Positions 54,294 through 64,000 of a stretch of 64,000 nucleotides of DNA are shown here, one piece after another (within the stretch, counting starts at the first letter, position 1; every line of letters starts with the position of its first letter). Below the pieces are notes generated by a model, which was given only the letters and a program-made list of their open reading frames with translations, had not been told where the DNA came from and ran no database searches. Source of the DNA: Palaemon carinicauda (Eukaryota; Arthropoda; Malacostraca; Decapoda; Palaemonidae); NCBI RefSeq assembly GCF_036898095.1, contig NC_090761.1, positions 46,952,648 to 47,016,647 of the forward strand, read 5' to 3'. A program made the position numbers and the translations under genes.

Positions 54294-54930
54294 CTTGCTA
54301 AGCTACAACCCTAGTTGAAAAAGCAGCATGCTATAAGCCCATGGGCTCCAACAGGAAAAATAGCCCAGTGAGGAAAGGAAATAAAGGAAAAAAATATTTT
54401 AAGAAGAGTAACATCATCAAATTAAATATCTCCTTATAAACTATATAAATTTTAATAAAACCAGAGGAAGAGAAACAATACGGAACAGCATGCCCGAGTG
54501 TACCCTCAATCAAGAGAACTCTAACCCAAGACAGTGGAGGACCATGGTATAGAGACTATGGCACTATCCAAGAATAGAGAACAATGGTTTGATTTTGGAA
54601 TGCCCTTCTCCTAGAAGAGCTGCTTACCATAGCAAAAGTCTCTCTTCCATCCTTAACAAGAGAAAAGTGGCCACTGAACAATTACAGTGCAGTAACCACC
54701 TGGGTGAAGAAGATTTGTTTGGTAAACTCAGTGTTGTCAGGTGTATGAGGACAGGAGGAGGATAAGTAAAGAATAGGCCAGACTATTCACAATGTGTTTA
54801 AGCAAAGGGAAAATGAAGCGTAACCAGAGAGAAGGATCCAATGTAGTACTGTCTGGCCAGTCAAAAGACCCCTTAACTCTCTAGCAGTAGTATCTAAACG
54901 GGTGGGTGGTGCCCCGACAAATGCTTTTCT
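54294..54930 (-). repeat. CR1-like LINE 3' tail
   Basis: On the - strand it ends with ttcaactagggttgtagctt at 54300. It contains tttcctcactgggctatttt, gctcttctaggagaagggca (about 54600) and gtggccacttttctcttgtt. It is directly joined to the end of the RTE-like LINE at 54293, so one inserted next to the other. Confidence 0.7.
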
Positions 54931-55520
54931 TTCTGATCCAGGTTCTTTTAGGACAGTAAATTTTTATACCAACATGTTTAATCCATAAGATCACACCAGC
55001 TTATCTTACAAAATTAGACATAAGCTATTGTCCTGGTTAAGAATCAACTGTATTTCGAAAGTGATTGCCAAAGCTGTTCCTTCTTAGAATTAATCACATG
55101 CATCTTCGGTTAAGATTGATGAAAACAAAAGCTAATACAGAGCTATCCATTAATTATGATTTACCAAAATATGAGTGGTTAACCATCATGTAAATAATAA
55201 TAGCTATTTGGTTACTTCATTAACTTAAGCATATACAGTAGATGTAACTAATGACAGTTTCTTTGTGGGTAGGATTAATACTCTATCTCGCACAAAGACA
55301 TTGCCCTGTTACAAAACTAGCCCTTTTTTATAGTTACTCTCAGCTAGTATAAAGAATTACAAGGTTATTCTTGCTTATAGAGGCATTCATTTATGAACAT
55401 TATGAGATTTACTAAAATTCCCTTACTCAAAAACCTAGCTATTATATGTGCAAGATTTGTTATAAAATAATCACATTATGTTTTGTATTCACAGTCTATC
55501 CCATTTTAAAAATTACTTAC

Positions 55521-55667
55521 ATCTTCATAGGCACAACAACCATAACCTCCTTCAGCTACTTCACAGCAAGTTGCACCATCAGGACACTCTGTCTGGTCAG
55601 GGCACATTTCATGCAAGTCTACTTCTGGCATTCCCTTGTGCGTGTCATCACTTTCTGTGTCATCATC
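55521..55667 (-). CDS. GRN: Progranulin-like exon, first half of last module
   Basis: This 147-bp exon, phase 0 on both sides, lies between an acceptor (TTTAAAG, 55668-55674 rc) and a donor GTAAGT (55515-55520 rc). It encodes an acidic linker [20 protein letters not shown], then [20 protein letters not shown] and YGCCAYED, the first six cysteines of a granulin module (C, C, CC, CC). The second six are in the terminal exon at 44208-44354. The acidic linker joins it to the preceding module. No defects are seen. Confidence 0.9.
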
Positions 55668-56911
55668 CTTTAAAATTAAAAATAAAAAGCTACTCAAATC
55701 TTACATTCATCTAAAAAGATGAGATTGGTTACAAAAGAAATGTTTTAGCTTTATAATACATTTTAATCACTTAAAAAAAATAGAAATACAAAATTAGCAG
55801 GATTTATTCTTAGGTTTACAGAATGGTTCTACATACTGTATAAAGTCTCTCTAATTTCCCATACAAAATAATTGTGGGAAAAACTTTAGATGTGGTAGAA
55901 ATACAGCTAAGGTAAAGCAAGTATATTTCCTAGGTTCAGGAGGTAATATATAAAAGAGGTGGCTAAAAACCATCAATTGTAACAAAGATGGATAAAGTAT
56001 AAATTTTAGGAGATGGCAGAGAAATTGAAAGAAAGGAAATATTAGTAAAGGATGGAATGGTTATGTGATAAAGGGGAGAATAAATGTAAGAACAATGATT
56101 ATTAAAATGAAGTTCATGTGCCACAATCCGAAAGTCAAGAAAGCTAAATTATTTTAGAAATCCTACTAGATGCTGTACCTGCTAGACCAAATTTAAACAA
56201 GCTACGAATAAGAGATCCAAATAGTTAACATTGCTGGTTTTTTTCAGATTTCTTTACAAAACTTATATTTTGGCAAGCAAATTACTGGAATTTTTTTCCA
56301 AGAAAGAAATTTAAAACATATGAAATTATATCATTAGCTTTTTTCGAATATACTCAAACCATTTTTTTTTTTGTGTGTAAGATCTATACATTGGTTTCTT
56401 TTTAAACTGTTCTTTATTGTTTTTTTCTTGACTTCTTCACTTTTCCTGGTGTGTATAAGTGATTGGCCATGTATAGGGTTTTTAACTGGTACAAAGCAGT
56501 CAAACATGATGTGATTCAACAGGTGGTGGATTTGTTTATCTTAAGGGTGGACTGTACCAAGAAGGCTTTGTAATATACACACTCCAATAAAACAAATCCT
56601 CATTGCACAATAGAAATATCAGCAAATGTACAAATGAAAAAAATGACAGGTGTAAATCAAATATAAAAAAAATATTAGCTTGAATACAAGTAGCAGTAAT
56701 AAACTACAATAGCATTAAATGATTTATATCAAGCAATAAATGTGTAAAAATATAGATGTTTAACCAATCCACAATAACTTGCATCAAAGTAATCTAAGAT
56801 TATGAACCTGGTAGTCTCAACTGATTGAATGGTAAAGATAAATTATCAATTTACTGGTTATACTATATCAATTATGGCAAAATTTCTGGCCATTCATAGA
56901 GAAAAACTTGC
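55668..56911 (-). other. Granulin intron with possible GC donor
   Basis: The intron between modules, about 1.24 kb and AT-rich. On the - strand the donor reads GAG/GCAAGT instead of GT, at 56906-56911. The acceptor is at 55668. No other feature is recognised inside. Confidence 0.6.
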
Positions 56912-57046
56912 CTCAGAATCTCTATGTACTTTGGTAGAACTAATGGTCACAGGATATTGAAAATCTTCAGATTCCTTTCGGCATCCACTATCAGAGCATT
57001 GGTATCCGTGGGGACAACAATGTACCTTATCTGCACAGCAAGTTGC
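56912..57046 (-). CDS. GRN: Progranulin-like exon, second half of module
   Basis: This 135-bp exon, phase 0, encodes ATCCADKVHCCPHGYQCSDS and GCRKESEDFQYPVTISST. It supplies cysteines 7-12 of the granulin module started in the exon at 57813-57938, and a linker KVHRDSE. The acceptor is TATTTTTAG (rc, from 57047). The donor appears to be GC (AG/GCAAGT), the standard form of GC-AG introns. A GT donor a little further inside would read through ASFSL and a stop, so GC is the better reading. Confidence 0.88.
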
Positions 57047-57812
57047 CTAAAAATAAAATAAAATAATTACCCTACAGTACCTGAATTACACATTAGCACA
57101 ACTACAGGCTAAAATACCACGTTTCATCTTGAAATGTTTCATGGATATGACGTCTCCATAAGGTAAAATTTTATATTACTATAATTCAAAGTTTCATAAT
57201 ATTGAACATTATATTTAAGACCAATTTTCATCTATTAGGCCTACTTATGTTTTCATGTCTTAAGGTGTGTTTTGTGTCCGACATTATGACTTTACTAAAC
57301 TATACTATACTGAATTAGCATTGGTCCCCAATGCTAATTCAATCTTATTTAGGCGTTTCTAGAAATACGTTGAAATTTACCTTTTAACATGGCGTAGGAA
57401 GGGTTTTCTCTGTGGAAACCTGATCAACAACCGTATATTCAAAACCCCATTTGGTTTATAGATGGTACAATACTACATAATTATAAATATTTGAAGCATT
57501 AACCAATTTTAATATAAGGATAACTTACATGGGATAGTCACTAGAAATTGAATATATTTCCCTACCCAAAACAAATTATTTTTTTATAACTACAACACAT
57601 CAATTCTCTCAACTGTTGAACTACGTAAAAGACGAGGGGAGTATTTTTCATCCACTGTATAAATGAGGTGGGATACAATTCATCCAATACATCAGTGTGG
57701 GAGGGATAAGTTTCTTCACCTATATCAAATGATTACATGAAATAAGTTATATGTTGAAGAGTTTCTATCATTCTCAAACGTAAGAGCAAAAACAAATATA
57801 ACAAAATCTAAC
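57047..57812 (-). other. Granulin intron, 0.77 kb
   Basis: The intron splits the module between cysteines 6 and 7, the same place as in the last module. It is AT-rich, with no repeat or open frame of note. The donor is GTTAGA at 57807-57812 (rc) and the acceptor is at 57047. Confidence 0.7.
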
Positions 57813-57938
57813 CTTTTCCATAGGACAGCATCCATAATCGCCATCCTCCAGTTGACAACACGTATTGCCATCTGGGCATGGATAATCATCTGGGCAAATA
57901 ACACTACTTACATTTGTTGTTGTTTTCAGTGACACGTG
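57813..57938 (-). CDS. GRN: Progranulin-like exon, first half of a module
   Basis: This 126-bp exon, phase 0, starts after TTTTTCAG (rc, from 57939) and ends at donor GTTAGA. It encodes [14 protein letters not shown], then [20 protein letters not shown] and YGCCPMEK, the first six cysteines of a granulin module. With the exon at 56912-57046 it makes a complete 12-cysteine domain. More modules and the signal peptide must be further 5', beyond the right edge of the window. No granulin motif was found from 57939 to 64000. Confidence 0.9.
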
Positions 57939-57958
57939 CTGAAAAATTGAGGAATAAG

Positions 57959-57964
<6 letters not shown>

Positions 57965-58016
<52 letters not shown>

Positions 58017-58024
58017 ATATATAT
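57965..58024. repeat. (TA)n microsatellite
   Basis: An alternating TA tract of about 60 bp lies just upstream of the terminal repeat of the element at 58030. It is in the granulin intron. Confidence 0.9.
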
Positions 58025-58084
58025 ACACACAGGTATTGCTCGACATACGACTATTCGACTTTACGACCATTTTTTTCAGGGTGA

Positions 58085-58854
58085 TGACGTCACAAGTTTA
58101 TCGGAAATAGGACGAATATTTCCTTGAAAATAATCTATTTTCTCTATACATATAAAATTATTTATCTTGGTAAATTATTATTTTCTGTTATTGTTAATAT
58201 TCAGTATTTATTTTCAGTTAAAAATACATTAAGAAAAGTTTTAATATCTGTTGAGTTCATATTATGTCTGGTGACGTCACATCACCGGCGGAAAGCTTCC
58301 GGGCAATACAGTGATTTCCTTCCAATAGGCTAACGATTAATATTAGTATTTCCATTATCGAAATATTAAATAACGATACAAAGTATTTTGAGGGTCGGTA
58401 TCGGTTGTCATGAGTACTACGTAGCGTAAATTTGACTGTACGCTACTTTTTTAATCTCTGATAATGGATCGATGTTTATCTAAAGAAAATATACTTTTAG
58501 GGCAAATATTTTCTTGATAATATATTTCCTTTTACATTATAAAAATAAAATACTTTTGTTTGTTAAGTTAGTATTTTCTTTTCATTTCTTGCGAGAAACA
58601 AAGAAAATTAATTTACATATTTTGCAAGTCATTCTTCGTAGAGATTACTGTACGTCACGTGACTTGTGACGTCATGTATCTGGCGGAAGCGCGCTGACAA
58701 ACCGAATGATTTCCTTTCATTGTTACCGAGTAATCTTATTACAGCATTCCCATCATCGAAACACCCAGTAACGATATCGAGTGTTTTAGTGGTCTGTATC
58801 ATTAGTTATAGTACTACTTACCGTAAATTTAAGAAAAAAAGTCTGATGACGTCA
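58085..58854. promoter_or_regulatory. Four TGACGTCA palindromes (CRE-type sites)
   Basis: The palindrome TGACGTCA, the consensus site of CREB/ATF factors, occurs at 58085-58092, 58272-58279, 58667-58674 and 58847-58854. Each is part of a repeated sub-unit, often followed within about 20 bp by ctggcggaag or similar. The motif match is exact. Any role is inference. The inverted copy B has degenerate versions (tgacatca, tgacgtaa) at 61420 and 61585. Confidence 0.55.
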
Positions 58855-58998
58855 TATTTCTGGCGGAAGGCGAGAGGCAAATCAAGTGATTTCCTTCCGA
58901 TGCGTTACTATTCCCATAATTGAAACATCGAATAATGATATAGAATTTTTTAATAATTTTCAAAAAAAAAATATGAAGATACAACTGAATTAAAAACA

Positions 58999-59004
<6 letters not shown>

Positions 59005-59055
<51 letters not shown>
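59005..59055. repeat. (GA)n microsatellite
   Basis: A pure AG tract of about 51 bp within copy A. The inverted copy has the corresponding CT tract at 61221-61272. Confidence 0.92.
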
Positions 59056-59057
<2 letters not shown>

Positions 59058-59958
59058 GTATTCCTTTTATAACTAATAATAAGGTCTATAAATGAATTGT
59101 ATGGAAAATGTGATACCCTATAACATATTGGCGCTGATGCAATATGCATTATGAAGAAATTTCGAATGTCAAGAAAATTATATAAATCAGTGTTATTCGC
59201 ACTATATATATGTGCTCATAATAGTAATACGGCAGCGTGACCTTGAGATCAGCTGATGCCAACCGAAAGTAAATTAAAAGTATTTGTCGATTATTGATAT
59301 GCTCAAGAAGTTGAAAAATAAAATATAAACGTTCTTTAATAATCCACAATTAAACACAGTAATGTCTAATGAAATATAAAGGCTTAATATTGAACTACAA
59401 TACTGTATGAAGCTTTAAAAAGAACTACCCTTATGCGATTGCGAGAGCGAGCACACACACACACACACAGAAAGAGCTACAACGATTTCGCATTATACCT
59501 AATGATTAGACAAACTGTATGGAAACTGATTTCCTGTAACATATTGGCGTTGATGTAATATTCATCATGAAGATATTTCTAATAAGTTGAGAAATGATAA
59601 AAAAATATGCCATACGTATGTACGCCATATTTGATACGGTAGGTAGCGGCACTTTCAGATCAGCTGATCATAACCAAAGGTAAACAAAATTTTCAGTACT
59701 CGATTGTAAAATGCTTCCAAAATTGATGAATAGAATACAATAATGCATTTATAGAGCATATGATATCCTATGAAACAAGAAAATGGAATAATGATACAGT
59801 AAGAAAATATTGACTAAATATGATCCAGATGATTGCCAAATCATAACGTATCAAAATAAATCTACGGAAACTTCACTTTTCTAGTTCGACATGCGGCCAA
59901 CTCGACTTACGACTCATCTTTCGGTCCCTATCTCGGCCGTAAGTCGAGCAATACCTGT

Positions 59959-60415
<457 letters not shown>

Positions 60416-61218
60416 CTTCTCAATCATATTTTATCAATATTTTCTTACTCTTATCATTATTCCATTTTCTTGTTTCATAGGATATCATATGCTCTACTAA
60501 TGCATTTTTGTATTCTATTTTTCTTCAATTTTGGAAGCATTTTACCAATCGAGAAGTACTTAAAATTTTGTCTACCTTTGGTTGTGATCAGCTGATCTGA
60601 AAGTGTCGTTACCTACTGTATTAAAATATGGCGTACATACGTATGGCATATTTTTTTTTCTTTTAGAATTTCTTGACTTATTAGAAATACCTTCATGAAT
60701 ATTACATCAGCACCAATATGTTACAGGAAATCAGTTTCCATACAGTTCGTCAAATCATTAGGTATAATGCGAAATAGTTGTACAGTAGCTCTTCCTCTGT
60801 GTGCGCGCGCTCGTTCTCGCAATCGCATACAGGTAGGTAATTTTTAAAGCTTCATACAGTATTCAATTTTTAGTTCAATATTAAGCCTTCATATTTCATT
60901 GGACATTATTGTGTTTAATTGCGGTTTATTAAAGCACGTTAACATTTTAATTTTCAATTTCTTGATCATATCAATAATCAACAAATACTTTTGATTTACT
61001 TTCGGTTGGCATCAGCTGATCTCAAGGTCACGCTGCGTGTATTACGATTATGTGCACATATACAGTTGTACGAATAATACAGATTTATATAATTTTCTTG
61101 AAATTCCAGATTTATTCATAATGAATATTATATTACAGTAGTGCCAATATGTTATAGGGTATCACATTCTCCATACATTTCGTTTATAGACCTTATTATT
61201 AGTTATAAAAGGAATGTG

Positions 61219-61220
<2 letters not shown>

Positions 61221-61272
<52 letters not shown>
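61221..61272. repeat. (CT)n microsatellite
   Basis: A pure CT tract of about 52 bp, the inverted counterpart of 59005-59055. Confidence 0.92.
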
Positions 61273-61277
<5 letters not shown>

Positions 61278-61828
61278 GATTTTTAATTTTGTTAAGTCTT
61301 CATATTTATTTGAAAATTATTGAATAAATCTTTATATCATTACTCGATATTTCGATTATGGGAATAGTAACGCATCGGAAGGAAATCACTTGATTTGCCT
61401 CTAGCCTTCCGCCAGAAATATGACATCAAACTTTTTTTCTTAAATTTACGGTAAGTTGTACTAATCTAATAACTACTGATACAGACCATCATTGGTGTTT
61501 CGATGATGGGAATGCTGTAATAAGATTACTCGGTAATACAATGAAAGGAAATCATTTGGTTTGTCAGCGCGCTTCTGCCAGATACATGACGTAAACTCTA
61601 CGAAGAATGACTTGCAAAATATGTAAATTAATTTCCTTTTTTCTTGCAAGAAATGAAAAGAAAATACTAACTTACAAAGCAAAAGTATTTCATTTTTATA
61701 ATGTAAAAGGAAATATATTATTTTCAAGACAATTTTTGTCCTATTAGTATACTTTCTTTACATAAACATCGATCTACTATCAGTGATTTAATAAAACTAG
61801 CGTACAGTCAAATTTACGCAACGTAGTA

Positions 61829-62960
61829 CAGTAGGGTCCCGAATTATGCGAGAATTTGGTCGATTAATGACCTCGTGTAAATGGAAAATCGCGAATTTCG
61901 AAACACACAACTAACAGAAATAATTCCATTGCGGCCATGGCAACCAGCAATTTGCCTATTCAAATGTGTTTACTACCCATTTCCAATACTTTCTTTGTAC
62001 TATACTGTATTTCATTATAATATCAAATTGTTCTTGTAAATAAATAAAACATTTAATATACTTTAAAGTTCTAATAACTTGAAAAATGGTTAAAATTACA
62101 ACCAGGATAGGTGTAAACACCATATATTTCCCGTTATAACACAACCCAAAATGCAGACAAATTTTAATGTTTGTCATATCTATTGTATAATACAACTGGT
62201 GAATAGCAAAACCATCACTCTATAGACTAGCTTGTTGTATGATTGAAAATCCATAATTATCAAAATAAAGGCAATTTTATATCATGCGTTTCCTAAACAC
62301 GCTAAAAATCACAATAGAAAACGACAACCAATGTTTTGTTTACGTTTATCTCTGATCACAACGAAGAAACAGACGCATTTATACATCTGTGTTTTTGAAT
62401 TGACAGCAATTTTACCAAGTATAGATTATATATTGAATTTGTTATTACCAATGTTCTAATTATTTTTTATTAGAACTTTCAAATAAATGAAATGAATGCC
62501 ATTTATGAAATGTTTTTCTCTATGATGCCGCCTGAAACGGAAACCTTCCATTTGTTTACGCTCCATCTTCGATCATAACAAACAAACGAATGCATTAAAC
62601 ACACATGATCTAAGTCATAACTAATGATATTACAAACATTTAGTAAACATTATGTTATTACAAATATTTTACTTACCGTATCCATATAAATTCCTAAATT
62701 CGTAGCAAAGCTGGAAATTTTTTTTTCCTTATGCGTTTAATCCACAATAGCAAACTGCCGCTAATGACAGAGTGATAACTTACGATAATTATAAACTGTT
62801 ACGAAAGATAATTGTCCTTTCCATATCCAAAATACTTTTCCTAACTTCAGTTATAAGTCAACTTGTACCCACCTCAATTATGGATCCATATGCAAAAAAG
62901 GTAAAAGAAGAAAGTACTAGGCCTATTTTTAAAGTCACCGAACACTTAGGTTACCGCTAT
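61829..62960. other. pogo-like terminus and unassigned AT-rich DNA
   Basis: A sequence cagtagggtcccgaattatg preceded by TA (61827-61828) looks like the terminal repeat of a pogo-type element. It is followed by tggtcgattaatgacctcg. No opposite end was found in the window. The rest is AT-rich without reading frames or matches, apart from tacttaccgtatc at 62670. Confidence 0.45.
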
Positions 62961-62970
62961 AACGTTCGAT

Positions 62971-62972
62971 GT

Positions 62973-63061
<89 letters not shown>
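62971..63061. repeat. (GA)n microsatellite, about 91 bp
   Basis: An alternating GA tract with one AA interruption near 62990. The sequence after it (acacattggtgtttatgtaatattaac, and catcagctgatgtgatc at 63207) is a diverged relative of copies A and B, so this may be the relic of a third copy. Confidence 0.85.
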
Positions 63062-63064
<3 letters not shown>

Positions 63065-63520
63065 GATGGTTTTAAAGTACTAAACAATTAATATGATAGG
63101 TTATAACACATTGGTGTTTATGTAATATTAACTGTATAGATGGTTTGAATAAGTTAAGAAATGGTGTAAACAATTCTTTGTTATTGTATTTGCGCGGAAG
63201 CTATACATCAGCTGATGTGATCACAGCCAAAAGTAAAACAAAAATAAGTTAGCAATACTCGATTTTTAAAACACACCCGAAATTTAACAACATAAGTACA
63301 TGTTTTATTATAGCGCAATTGACATTTGAAGAGTAAAAATTTTCTGGAATAGAATGGTGTTTCCTAAAAAATAGTGGTTTGCGGACGAAATCGGTTACCG
63401 TATTTTAAGCTATGATTGAAATGGATGTATACACGGTATAATTTTTTCGTTTTGTATTTAATTGACACTTCAAGAAAACCAATTTTGGTTTCTTCATCTA
63501 TTTGTAAGTATTGTATAACG

Positions 63521-63522
<2 letters not shown>

Positions 63523-63565
<43 letters not shown>
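63523..63565. repeat. (GA)n microsatellite
   Basis: A GA tract of about 43 bp next to cagctgttg, in non-coding DNA. Confidence 0.9.
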
Positions 63566-63567
<2 letters not shown>

Positions 63568-63709
63568 CAGCTGTTGTAATTGAATGTCGTGTTTTTGTTT
63601 CGTGTACCCCCTGAAGCGAGGAATTGATCGCCACAACTAACAATATTCATGTTAATTTCATTCTTAAACTCAAGTTGCCATATGTGAACTATGGTTTTAT
63701 TTCTTACGG

Positions 63710-63738
63710 AGAGAGAGAGAGAGAGAGATTTCTGCCAT

Positions 63739-63791
<53 letters not shown>
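63710..63791. repeat. (GA)n facing (CT)n, self-complementary
   Basis: A GA tract (63710-63728) and a CT tract (63745-63791) are separated by 16 bp (tttctgccatcaaatc). The two can pair to form a hairpin stem of about 19 bp. Confidence 0.88.
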
Positions 63792-63792
<1 letters not shown>

Positions 63793-63860
63793 GATTTCAT
63801 TTTACCGTCTACTCTACAAAACCAATGTTTTCAAATCAAATGTATACTGTTTAAAATATG

Positions 63861-63966
63861 ACAAAATATTGACGACTCGTTACCGAAGTTTAGGCTATTC
63901 GCTGCCGATAAACACAAAATATTGACGACTCGTTACCGAAGTTTAGGCTATTCACTGCCGATAAAC
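63861..63966. repeat. 53-bp tandem duplication
   Basis: The unit acaaaatattgacgactcgt through ctgccgataaac occurs at 63861-63913 and 63914-63966 with one difference (ttcgct vs ttcact). It is non-coding. It may be part of a longer array beyond the window edge. Confidence 0.85.
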
Positions 63967-64000
63967 GAACCCAGTCTACTCGTGAAAACCTTGAACGCCC

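Larger units (their letters stand above)
44355..55520 (-). other. Granulin last intron, 11.2 kb
   Basis: The donor is GTAAGT (rc, 55515-55520) and the acceptor is TTTCAG (rc, from 44355). It separates the two halves of the last granulin module. It contains DIRS E3, a LINE of the RTE-like family, a LINE tail and about 2 kb of unassigned DNA. E3 lies in sense with the granulin gene. Confidence 0.8.
58030..59958. mobile_element. Non-autonomous DNA transposon, copy A
   Basis: The ends caggtattgctcgac (58030-58044) and gtcgagcaatacctg (59944-59958) are perfect inverted repeats of 15 bp, continuing in diverged form (tacgac, tcgactt/aagtcga). They lie in TA-rich DNA, so a TA target is plausible. 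There is no coding sequence. The interior has three related sub-units with gacgtca and tggcggaag motifs (58085, 58272, 58667, 58847) and a (GA)n tract. By its termini it resembles Tc1/mariner- or pogo-type non-autonomous elements. An inverted, partial second copy lies at 60289-61828. Confidence 0.7.

Noticed and set aside
62772..63083. 103-codon frame with a long Glu-Arg run
   Set aside because: The run is a (GA)n microsatellite and the rest has no recognisable domain or intron signals.

Overview
The window is nuclear DNA from an animal, most likely a decapod crustacean. That rests on split genes with GT-AG introns, many DIRS-type retrotransposons, LINE 3' tails ending in (AAT)n, a tRNA-derived SINE, and long (GA)n and (TA)n microsatellites. 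The species is inferred, not proven. No prokaryotic signals, rRNA, free tRNA gene or CRISPR array was seen.

Only two host genes are supported, and they are convergent. On the + strand, the last two coding exons of translin (TSN; 893-1041 and 20187-20380) are separated by a 19.1 kb intron. On the - strand, the last four coding exons of a progranulin-like gene (57938-57813, 57046-56912, 55667-55521, 44354-44208) encode two complete 12-cysteine granulin modules, each split by a phase-0 intron. Its last intron is 11.2 kb. The 5' parts of both genes lie outside the window.

Almost everything else is transposon. Six DIRS-like tyrosine-recombinase retroelements can be told apart. E1 (3601-10104, +, TSN intron) has nearly identical inverted termini and a textbook internal complementary region. 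E2 (about 23940-30840, +) is 5'-truncated and broken. E3 (44730-51215, -, granulin intron) has complete termini and an intact recombinase but broken gag and RT. E4 (37056-43361, -) and E5 (10945-16425, +) are old copies that kept gag and recombinase but lost RT/RNase H. E6 (about 21540-23920, +) is a decayed pol. Gag regions of this group carry RS-rich stretches and minisatellite expansions. Two short stretches (2830-3122 and 21770-22060) look like isolated DIRS termini.

Other elements are a CR1-like LINE (33571-35280, -), a second LINE family (52684-54293, + and 14743-15470, -), a pogo/Tigger transposase remnant (17293-19850), a SINE inside E4, and a decayed coding region of unknown origin on the - strand (32188-33430 and 35285-35990). 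From 57.9 kb to the right end the sequence is non-coding DNA-transposon and microsatellite material. It includes a pair of arms of about 1.6 kb in inverted orientation around a (TA)n core, and four perfect TGACGTCA palindromes.

The host genes do not obviously work together. The window shows how DIRS insertions have filled introns and the tail-to-tail intergenic space of two conserved genes. All identifications are by eye from translated motifs and repeat matching; no database search was run.
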